Source of the DNA: Methanobacteriota archaeon
GTDB lineage: Archaea; Thermoplasmatota; E2; JACPAO01
Reading direction: 5' to 3'
Length of the DNA: 32,611 nt
Assembly: GCA_016180755.1 (NCBI GenBank)
Contig: JACPAO010000021.1
Span: forward strand, 6,496 to 39,106
This document shows positions 1 to 7,200 of the stretch, piece after piece. The position numbers were made by a program, and so were the translations under genes. Below the pieces are notes generated by a model. The model saw only the letters and a program-made list of their open reading frames with translations. It ran no database searches and was not told the DNA's origin. Numbering within the stretch: the stretch's first letter is position 1; each line of letters opens with the position of its first letter.

Positions 1-15
1 GGGGGGGGGGGGGGG
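1..15. other. Poly-G homopolymer at contig start, likely sequencing/assembly artefact
   Basis: 15 consecutive G at the first bases of the window. Confidence 0.7.
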
Positions 16-71
16 CGTCACGGGGCCCCATCGGACCTGAAGGGGCCCGCCCCACCGGCCCTTTGGCATCG

Positions 72-85
72 AGTTAGGCACTAGG
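72..85 (+). repeat. 14-bp dispersed repeat AGTTAGGCACTAGG, copy 1
   Basis: Exact match, read directly. Confidence 0.95.
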
Positions 86-102
86 TCTGTGTCCGTCGGG
101 CC

Positions 103-1538
103 ATGGACGTCGGGTCGGCAAAGCTTAAGCGGGGCGATTCGAACCTGTCGAGCGTGCGTACGGTCGCAGTCCTCGCGGCGTTCAGCCTTGTTTTCTCAGG
201 TTGCGTCGCCGGCGGCACGAAAGGGCAGGCGCCCGAGGCGACGTCCGAGGGTAGCCTGATCGTGGTCGACGAGGCGTCGGGGCAGGCGATCGCGCTCGAA
301 AAAGGCAAAGGCGCGGTCGCGGGCCTCATCCGCGACGACATCGGCGTGCCCGTGGCGACGGCCCACGTGGCGCTGCTCCACACCGATTTCTCCGCCTACT
401 CCAACCGGACCGGGAAGTTCCAGGTGCTCAACGTCACGGCCGGCGCATACGTCGTTCGCATCGACCATCCCGACTACCGGGCCGCGGAGGAACCCATCGA
501 GGTCGTCGCGGGAAAGGTCCTCAACCTCCAGATCACGCTCCTTCCCAAGACGGACGCAGGCGCCGGCTACCGGGCGCACCTGCATGACTATTGGGGCGAT
601 TCAACGGAGGTCGTGGTCATCGCGAAGGACTTCGACTGGCACGAACCGTACGACAAGAACCGCCCCTACGCGGGCTACGAGCAGGTGAACCGCTACTACA
701 ACTTCGCGACGCAGGCGGGCGGCGTGAACCCCTGCCTCTACCAGGGCGAGGTGTACTTCAACAACCGGCACGTGTGGTTCGACAACCGCGAGCAACTGGT
801 GTGGGCGCGGGATCCCAGAAGGACTACAACGTCTCGACGCCGATCAAGAGCGGCGCGACGTTCGTGGCGGACGTGACGCCCTACATGTGGGACTCAAGCC
901 ATCAGGTCTTCACGCTCTGGTCGATGGCGCTGTGCATGCGCGCCGACAACGAGGAAGGCCAGTTCTTCGTCGGCAAGGTCCACGTCGACATGAAGCTCGT
1001 GAAGGGGTATGACGTGACGGCCGAGCCGCCGCATCCGAACTTCTGGGCGAACGGCACCACGTACAGCGTCGTGAACGGACCCGCGAAGAAGTACACGTCG
1101 CAGACCTATTCGCTCTACAAGAGCGGGTCGAACGGCGCCTTCGTCGTCAAGCCCACCTCGCCGCACATTGTCCCACCGGGAACGCTCGAACTCAGAGCGC
1201 GCCTCGAATGGAAGTACAGCCTCGCCACCGGCACGAAGGCCTGGAGCCTAACGTACCGGCCCGCGAACGTGAATCCCTACGAGGCGCGCGAGGATGGAGT
1301 GTTCAAGAGCGTTGCGCCGTCCGAGAAGGGCACGACCTATCGCACCTACACAATCGCGCTCAAGCCGGAGGAGACCGATGCGTTCTACCAGCTTCGCAGC
1401 AACTGGTACTTCTTCCTCAACTATGAAGGTGAGGAGAACGACTGGTACTGGGTCAACTCCTGTGGGTGCGACGTCGAGGTCAATCTGCAAGTGGACGCGA
1501 TCGGCGACCCCGCGAAGGCCGGCGCCGACAAGGCCTGA
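103..1538 (+). CDS. Putative lipoprotein with carboxypeptidase-regulatory-like domain (frameshifted near 809-811)
   Basis: ORF 103..876 has signal peptide and lipobox (LVFSGC) and a beta-sandwich-like GLIRDDIGVPVATAHVALL...GKFQVLNVTAGAYVVRI segment; protein sense continues in another frame in ORF 591..1538 from GSQKDYNVSTPIK onward. Confidence 0.7.
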
Positions 1539-1586
1539 ATCCAGGGACCCGGTCCGTCGCGGGCGGTCGCCGACCCAACGCCTCCC

Positions 1587-1600
1587 AGTTAGGCACTAGG
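1587..1600 (+). repeat. 14-bp dispersed repeat, copy 2
   Basis: Exact AGTTAGGCACTAGG. Confidence 0.95.
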
Positions 1601-1643
1601 CCATCGCATAACCTCATCAAACCTTCGTCGCGTTCGGCCGCCC

Positions 1644-2330
1644 GTGCCCATCAAGGCGATCGCCGTCGACATCGACGGGACTCTCACGGATTACGACCGT
1701 CTCATGGACTTCGCGGGCGTCCGCGCCTTGCGGAAGGTCGAGGCATCGGGCGTCCCCGTCATCTGCGCGACGGGCAACGTGGCGCCGGTCACCAAGGCGT
1801 TCGCGAATTTCGCGGGGTTCACGGGGCCGATCGTCTGCGAGAACGGTGGAGCCGTCTACAGCAACGACATGCTGCGGCACAAGATCCTCTTCAACCGCAA
1901 GCGCGCCGACGACGCGGTCGCGCACTTGCGCACCCTGGGGATGAAGGTCCATTCCATCTGGAGCGACCCTTGGCGCGTGAGCGAGGTGGCGCTGAGCCTC
2001 AAGATGGACGAGGCGGCCATCCGTCGCGCGCTCGACGGCTGGGGGTTCGACATCGTGAGCACCCGGTTCGCGATCCACATCATGGAGCCCGGGCTCGACA
2101 AGCACAAGGGCTTGATTGAGAGCCTCGAGTTCCTTCCCCGCAACGTCAGGCCGACGGAGATCCTCTCGATCGGGGACAGCAACAACGACGAGACCATGCT
2201 CCGGGGCTGCAAGTACTCGGGCTGCGTGGGAAACGGTTCCGAGCGCGCCCGGAACGCGGCGAAGTTCGTCGCGGACAAGACGCACGGCTCGGGGGTGGTG
2301 CAGATCCTCAAGCATTACGGCGTGGCGTGA
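1644..2330 (+). CDS. Phosphoglycolate phosphatase, archaeal HAD (Cof-like) type
   Basis: HAD motifs DIDGTLTDYDR, CATGN, IGDSNNDETML, VGNGSERAR; 228 aa. Confidence 0.85.
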   Translation: MPIKAIAVDIDGTLTDYDRLMDFAGVRALRKVEASGVPVICATGNVAPVTKAFANFAGFTGPIVCENGGAVYSNDMLRHKILFNRKRADDAVAHLRTLGMKVHSIWSDPWRVSEVALSLKMDEAAIRRALDGWGFDIVSTRFAIHIMEPGLDKHKGLIESLEFLPRNVRPTEILSIGDSNNDETMLRGCKYSGCVGNGSERARNAAKFVADKTHGSGVVQILKHYGVA

Positions 2331-2363
2331 GAAGGTCGGGAGCCCGACCGGCCTCCGCGCACG

Positions 2364-2377
2364 CCTAGTGCCTAACT
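2364..2377 (-). repeat. 14-bp dispersed repeat, copy 3 (CCTAGTGCCTAACT on +)
   Basis: Exact reverse-complement match. Confidence 0.95.
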
Positions 2378-2430
2378 TGCAGCGGGTCCAGAGGACCCAC
2401 ACGAAGCCCTCGGCGCGCCATTATCCGTCC

Positions 2431-2964
2431 ATGGAAGCTGTTGCAGATGCAAACAGCCGGGCAAACCACGGGATGCGTATGAGTGACGGCCGAAAGAAGG
2501 GCGGAGGAGGCCCACCAGGCAAGGATCTCACCCACCCGAGGTCGCCGCGGTACCAGGCCGACCTCATGGGCGTCGCGGTCCGCCTGCCCAAGGACCGGAT
2601 CGACCTTGCCCTGCAGATCGTCCGGAGCCGCGAAGAGCACGCCCTGCGGGATGGCCGCGTCGCGCCCGTGAAGCTCAGCGAGGTCATCCGGCATGTCGTC
2701 GACCTCGGCATGTACGAGCTCCAGGTCCGGGAGGCCGTCCAACGCATGACCCGGAAAGGGCGACCCTACACGCTCCCCGAGGTCGCCGACCACGTCCGCC
2801 TCCCCGAGTCCCTCCTTCGGAAGGAACTTGCGGCCCGCGGCGTCCAGGTACCGCCGCCCATCACCGTCGAGGCCCCCTGGCCCCAATTCGACCCGCCGGC
2901 GCCGGAGCCCGAGCTTACCAAGGACGCCGTGTTCGTGGAGCACCCGAAGCCGCCTAGTGCCTAA
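2431..2964 (+). CDS. Hypothetical protein, possible HTH/DNA-binding
   Basis: In-frame part of ORF 2116..2964 starting at ATG 2431; two predicted helical segments (VKLSEVIRHVVDLGMYELQVREAV; YTLPEVADHVRLPESLLRKEL). Confidence 0.6.
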   Translation: MEAVADANSRANHGMRMSDGRKKGGGGPPGKDLTHPRSPRYQADLMGVAVRLPKDRIDLALQIVRSREEHALRDGRVAPVKLSEVIRHVVDLGMYELQVREAVQRMTRKGRPYTLPEVADHVRLPESLLRKELAARGVQVPPPITVEAPWPQFDPPAPEPELTKDAVFVEHPKPPSA

Positions 2965-2966
2965 CT
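2953..2966 (-). repeat. 14-bp dispersed repeat, copy 4, overlaps the stop codons of two convergent ORFs
   Basis: Exact CCTAGTGCCTAACT on +. Confidence 0.95.
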
Positions 2967-3274
2967 CGGGCGATTTCCGTGTCCAGGGCCTTCGTCAACC
3001 GGGCGAGATTGGACCGGTTCTTCCCCCAGTCCCACAGGCCCACCAGGATCCTGGATTCGGCCTTCACACGCGTGCCGCCCGACGGCCGCGCGAGGACGTC
3101 GACCGTGATCTCCTCTCCCCAAGAACGGATGCTGAAGCCCGAACGGACCACGACCCGCCGTTCGGTCCGCTCGCGGACCGTCCATCGGAGCGCCTTCAGC
3201 GTGCGCAGCAACGCCTCGAACACGACGACGGGGCCCGTCGCGTAGGAAAGGGAGACCGAGGCCACGGCCGGCAT
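2954..3274 (-). CDS. Conserved hypothetical protein, about 106 aa
   Basis: Intact ORF with protein-like composition (MPAVASVSLSYATGPVVVFEALLRTLKAL...); stop codon lies inside repeat copy 4. Confidence 0.6.
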   Translation of the reverse strand: MPAVASVSLSYATGPVVVFEALLRTLKALRWTVRERTERRVVVRSGFSIRSWGEEITVDVLARPSGGTRVKAESRILVGLWDWGKNRSNLARLTKALDTEIARVRH

Positions 3275-3351
3275 TCGCCGCCCGGCTCCAAAAAATGCGC
3301 GGAACCGGCTGCCAACAATGGACGCATGGGTCCCGACGGGGACCGGGCCGA

Positions 3352-3365
3352 CCTAGTGCCTAACT
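3352..3365 (-). repeat. 14-bp dispersed repeat, copy 5
   Basis: Exact CCTAGTGCCTAACT on +. Confidence 0.95.
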
Positions 3366-3423
3366 GGAGGAGAAAGAGGGCCCCCAGGGGGTGAATCCCG
3401 GGGGCGGGTGGTGTGGTGGTTGC

Positions 3424-3663
3424 TCAATGGGTGGCGATGATGATGACGTCCCGGACCGAACGGACGCTCTCGAAGGGGAAGACCATGTGGCCCGCTGTGT
3501 CCTGGTGGTAGAGCCGAGGGTCGATCTCGTCGCTCGGTTCGATGAGGATGGAGACCAAGTCTCCCGTCTTCTCGTTCGCCGTGCAGTTCCGGAGGATCCC
3601 CAAGTAGGCACCCTCGTCGCTCATGACCGTCTTGCCGCGCAGCTCGCTCTCGAAAACCTTCAC
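3424..3663 (-). CDS. PRC-barrel domain protein
   Basis: 79 aa MKVFESELRGKTVMSDEGAYLGILRNCTANEKTGDLVSILIEP...VFPFESVRSVRDVIII, typical archaeal PRC-barrel pattern. Confidence 0.75.
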   Translation of the reverse strand: MKVFESELRGKTVMSDEGAYLGILRNCTANEKTGDLVSILIEPSDEIDPRLYHQDTAGHMVFPFESVRSVRDVIIIATH

Positions 3664-3763
3664 TGTGCATCCGCTCCCGAAGCCGTTGTTAGGTGCACGT
3701 GAAAGACGGGGGAGGCCAGAGATAAGCGTGTCGAATTGAATCCGCCGCTCCGGCTGCTCCGCG

Positions 3764-3802
3764 GTTAGGCATTACGTCGGGCCGTCACGTGTAGTGCCTA
3801 AC
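3764..3802. repeat. Inverted pair of repeat variants (copies 6 and 7) forming a potential 12-bp-stem hairpin
   Basis: GTTAGGCATTAC (3764-3775) opposite GTAGTGCCTAAC (3791-3802); one G.T pair, 15-nt loop. Confidence 0.85.
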
Positions 3803-3808
3803 TCGGCT

Positions 3809-4785
3809 CTACATCGAGAAGTCCTGGTACGTCCGAGCGACTAGCGAGATCCGCAAATAGTTCGGCCCGGTCACAAGGGTCGCCTTCGAGTCGAAGATCC
3901 AGTCCCCGACCTTCGGCTTCTCCATCGTCTTGTTGAGCGCCTTCGTGCACGTCGACGGAGGGCTGCTGTCCTGATGCCCCTCGGTCTGCGCCGACGCCGC
4001 GTCCTGCGGCTTCACCGTGAGGCTCCAACTTCCCGCCTGCGGATTGCACTTCACGTCGAAGCGCAGCACCATCTCGTGGACCGTGGCGTCGACCTTGAAC
4101 GCCTGGTTCGACTGCTGGCTCGGCTGGTCCCGCAGGTCGATCGCCGGCACGAGCGCCTTGACCGAAGCCCGCACGTAGGGTCCCGTGTAGTTCTCCCCGA
4201 AATCGGAGAGCTTCAACCCGAACTGGACGTTACCCGAAGCGTCCAGGAACGACAGGTGCCCGAAGAACCCCGCCTTCGCGTTGTAGGAATACCGCACCCG
4301 CGGCTTCCCCAGCTCCGACGCCTCCACCTCGAACTCGTCCCCCGAGGCGCCCACGGCCTTGATGACCCGCGTCTGCCCGTCCCACTGCGTCGACCACTCC
4401 TTCCCCGCCGCCAACGGCCAACGGAAGTACTCGACCTTCTTGTTCCCCTGATTGCCCGAAAGCGACGACTTCTCGATCGGACCCACGTAGCTCACGTCCG
4501 TCTCGGCGTCGAAGGCCGCCTGCATGCGGCTCGTCGTGTCGAGCGTGTACGCACCCGAACCCACCTCGGTGACGATGAGCGTCGTCGGATCCCCGGATCC
4601 CGAGGCGGACGCGTACTTCCACCAACGACCCTTCACCCACGTCATCGGCTTCGCAAACGGGTCCGGCGCGGCCGCCTCCGAATACTCCGGCAGGTACGGG
4701 TCCACGCAGACCGGGTCGCAGTTCTTCTTCTCCGCGCAGCCTGATAGAAAGACGACGAGCGACAGGACGCAGACCGAGATCTTCA
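3809..4785 (-). CDS. Putative lipoprotein, extracytoplasmic
   Basis: Signal peptide and lipobox LKISVCVLSLVVFLSGC; ORF track 3809..4846, start trimmed to the TTG just before the signal peptide. Confidence 0.65.
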
Positions 4786-4796
4786 ACCGGCGCCCC

Positions 4797-5171
4797 CTAC
4801 AGCCAGCCCTTGGCCAACACGACCACGCCAAGGACGCTTCCGACAAGGCAGATGAGCAGGTACAGCGGCAGCGCGAAGTTCTCGCGCGCCGTCTTCGCCG
4901 TGTCCCGGATCAAGAGGCCCATGACGATGGCGATCATGAACCCGACCGGCACGAAGAACGGGTTCGTGATGTCCGCGCCCTGGAGGCGGTCGACGTGCAA
5001 CCAACCGGCGCTCACGAAGAAACCGACCGCCATCCACGTGTTGTGCCGAAGACGGATCTCCCGCGCCGTCGGCACCTCGTCCGGGTGCAGGGGCGCCCGC
5101 GCGTTGAAGTCGGCGTCCGTCATGCCTTCCACGATCAAAGGAGGGACCGCCATCGCGAATCCCTCGCGCAT
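4797..5171 (-). CDS. Small membrane protein
   Basis: 124 aa with hydrophobic segments TWMAVGFFVSAGW, PFFVPVGFMIAIVMGLLI, LPLYLLICLVGSVLGVVVLA. Confidence 0.6.
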   Translation of the reverse strand: MREGFAMAVPPLIVEGMTDADFNARAPLHPDEVPTAREIRLRHNTWMAVGFFVSAGWLHVDRLQGADITNPFFVPVGFMIAIVMGLLIRDTAKTARENFALPLYLLICLVGSVLGVVVLAKGWL

Positions 5172-5199
5172 CCCCCGGCAGCTAGATACGGTTTTTCCG

Positions 5200-5213
5200 A
5201 GTTAGGCACTAGG
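5200..5213 (+). repeat. 14-bp dispersed repeat, copy 8
   Basis: Exact AGTTAGGCACTAGG; supplies the stop codon of the 5202..5450 ORF. Confidence 0.95.
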
Positions 5214-5450
5214 CGGGCGACGCCCCGGCTCCACCAACGTCCGCACGGCGTCCCGCACGAGCCCGAACATCCGGAACCATGCCCATACGGCGGCCGCGAA
5301 GAACGCGAGGACGCCAAACCAGGCGAAGAGGCCGGCGACGTCAAGCCAGGCGCCTCCCCCCTCTGCCATGCTCCCGAACCCGAGCAGGGCGATGTACCCG
5401 AACGCCGCCCACGCCGCAAACAGCGCCAACCGGCCCCACGCGGTGGCCAT
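5202..5450 (-). CDS. Small membrane protein
   Basis: 82 aa, two or three hydrophobic segments; ends PPSA* inside repeat copy 8. Confidence 0.55.
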   Translation of the reverse strand: MATAWGRLALFAAWAAFGYIALLGFGSMAEGGGAWLDVAGLFAWFGVLAFFAAAVWAWFRMFGLVRDAVRTLVEPGRRPPSA

Positions 5451-5517
5451 GCCTCAAGGGAATGCTCCCCAAACCCAAGAGCCTTGCCGCGAAAGGGCCG
5501 TCGACGCGCGCCGACGC

Positions 5518-5928
5518 CTAGGTGCGGCGCCGGACCGCCACGACGAGCGTCCCCACGGCGAACGTCGTCAAGACCGCCGTGAAGGCCGGGATCCCCTTGC
5601 CCGCGCCCTGCGCTCCGCCCGTCTCGTTGCCCGCCCCCGTCGTCGTGGGACAAGCCGCGGCATTCTCCGTCGTCGTCGTGGTCGTTGGCGGCGGGGACGT
5701 CGTCGTCGACCCCGTCGGCGGCAAGGTCGGCGGGAACGGCGGCGTCGTCGTGGTGGTCGTGGTAGGCATCGTCGTGGTCGTCGTCGCGTTCCCGTAGGTC
5801 GGAGCCGTCGTGCAGTCCGCCGCCCGAGGCGTGGTCGTCGTCGGCGACTGACTGAACACCGCCCCCGCCATGAACGCCAAGACCGTTCCCACGAGCACCA
5901 AGGTTGCACTAACAACTCGTACCGACAT
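5518..5928 (-). CDS. Thr-rich (mucin-like) secreted surface protein with PGF-CTERM-like C-terminus
   Basis: Signal peptide, long TTTTTT/PPFPPTLPPT stalk, NAT/NET sequons, C-terminal GIPAFTAVLTTFAVGTLVVAVRRRT. Confidence 0.75.
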   Translation of the reverse strand: MSVRVVSATLVLVGTVLAFMAGAVFSQSPTTTTPRAADCTTAPTYGNATTTTTMPTTTTTTTPPFPPTLPPTGSTTTSPPPTTTTTTENAAACPTTTGAGNETGGAQGAGKGIPAFTAVLTTFAVGTLVVAVRRRT

Positions 5929-6055
5929 GTGAATCCAAACCTCGGCGGCCTCCGGTCAAACGAAAAGCCTTGTAGGACACCCCTCGCGCGGACCTCGAAC
6001 GACCCTCGAACCCCTAACTAGATACGAACCCTCACAATCGCGGACCCCGGGTAGC

Positions 6056-6622
6056 ATGGCCGACCGACCGAACGTCACCGTCCCCATCGCGCTGCTTGCG
6101 ACCGCCGCCGCCACGATGCACGCGAGCCTCGGGCTCATCGTCAACCTCGACCTCCCCCAGGTCGGCTACGGGTTCGCCGCCATGGCCGCCGGCTTCTTCC
6201 TCGCAGGCGTCGCCCTCTTCTTCGCCCACAAGGCCGTCGGGCTCCTCTTGAACTGGATCGCCCTCGGGGCCGCCGGCATCGGAGCGACCTGGGCCGGCAC
6301 GAGCAGCTACGTCCCCCGCACCGTCGAGCCCGCCTTCATCATCACGAGCGTCGCCGCCATCGCGCTCCTTTGGAGCGCCTTCTACGCGCTCAACTGGTGG
6401 CTCGGCGGCAACCCCTCGCGCTTCCTCGTCCGGATGGGCCTCGGGTTCTTCGTCGCGGCCGCTGCGAACCTCGCCTACATCCCCATGGAGATCATGGACG
6501 ACGTCTACCTCTTCATCGCGGACGACGTCATCAGCGCGGCCGGCCTGAGCCTCGCGGGGGTCTTCCTCGTACGCTACGGCCGCCAGAAGGCGCCGCCGGC
6601 CCCGAAGCCACCGGAGAAGTGA
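6056..6622 (+). CDS. Multi-pass membrane protein, unknown function
   Basis: 188 aa with about 5-6 hydrophobic helices. Confidence 0.65.
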   Translation: MADRPNVTVPIALLATAAATMHASLGLIVNLDLPQVGYGFAAMAAGFFLAGVALFFAHKAVGLLLNWIALGAAGIGATWAGTSSYVPRTVEPAFIITSVAAIALLWSAFYALNWWLGGNPSRFLVRMGLGFFVAAAANLAYIPMEIMDDVYLFIADDVISAAGLSLAGVFLVRYGRQKAPPAPKPPEK

Positions 6623-6917
6623 CGACGTCCGGCTCGACGCGGGCAGGCGCCCCGCCACGCGAGCCTCGCCAATGAACCGCCACAAATCCTACGCACGCCG
6701 CGAAGCCCACACCGATCACCACGTAGGCAAGAGCTCCAAACGTCGGCACGCACAAGGATCTCGTCTGGCCGCCGCCCGCCAAGGAACCCGTGCATTCGGA
6801 GCCCGCGGCGAGCAAGGCAAGGCCCAACGAGGACGAAACGGCGAGCGTCACCACGGCGGCGACCAGCCACGAGCAACGCGATTGGTCGGGTGTCGCCCTG
6901 TCGCTCACGGTCGACAA
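6531..6917 (-). CDS. Possible small membrane protein overlapping the 3' end of the 6056..6622 gene
   Basis: N-terminal part has two hydrophobic helices (WLVAAVVTLAVSSSLGLALLAAG, FGALAYVVIGVGFAACVGFVAV); C-terminus lies antisense to the neighbour. Confidence 0.4.
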   Translation of the reverse strand: MSTVSDRATPDQSRCSWLVAAVVTLAVSSSLGLALLAAGSECTGSLAGGGQTRSLCVPTFGALAYVVIGVGFAACVGFVAVHWRGSRGGAPARVEPDVVTSPVASGPAAPSGGRSVRGRPPRGSGRPR

Positions 6918-6938
6918 TCAAGAACACGTTAGAGATAA

Positions 6939-7181
6939 CTGTCGGACCTACGCTGCAGCGTTTGTCGCGCCTTGGTCCCAAAACGGCTCGCGCAACGAGA
7001 GCACAACTGCGTGGCGCGCGGCTACCGCGCTCATCGCGACTTGAACGCTGCGGAGAACATTCGCGAGTTAGGCGAGCTCCAACTACCCCGGGAACCGGGG
7101 AAAGTCACGCCTGCAGAGACTGGAAGTTACGGGGCCTCGCGCCCGGTGCCGGTCGAGGAAGCAGGAATGTCTGAACAATGA
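6939..7181 (+). pseudogene. tnpB: Decayed C-terminal fragment of IS200/IS605-family TnpB
   Basis: Frame reads *LSDLRCSVCRALVPKRLAQREHNCVARGYRAHRDLNAAENIRELGELQLPREPGKVTPAETGSYGASRPVPVEEAGMSEQ*, matching the TnpB zinc-ribbon plus (D/H)RDxNAAxNI tail; upstream in-frame stop at 6936; the expected CG of the second knuckle reads RG. Confidence 0.75.
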
Positions 7182-7194
7182 GTCCATTGTACAG
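7171..7194. repeat. Hairpin overlapping the tnpB-remnant stop codon; possible IS right-end palindrome or cdc48 3' structure
   Basis: CTG-A-ACAATG-AGTC-CATTGT-A-CAG, arms complementary except A.A. Confidence 0.6.
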
Positions 7195-7200
7195 ATATGT

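Noticed and set aside
125-150. GGTTCGAATC on the minus strand as a tRNA T-arm
   Set aside because: Flanking bases cannot form the 5-bp T stem and no acceptor, D or anticodon arms are visible; it lies in the first coding ORF.
5522-5797. Val-rich plus-strand ORF (VVVVVVVG) and the 433-aa ORF 21384..22685
   Set aside because: Antisense translations of the polythreonine stalk genes and neighbouring ABC permease; no independent support.
7060-7072. GAGTTAGGCGAG inside the tnpB remnant as another repeat copy
   Set aside because: Matches only the first 8 bases (AGTTAGGC) and lies in conserved TnpB-derived coding sequence; probably chance.
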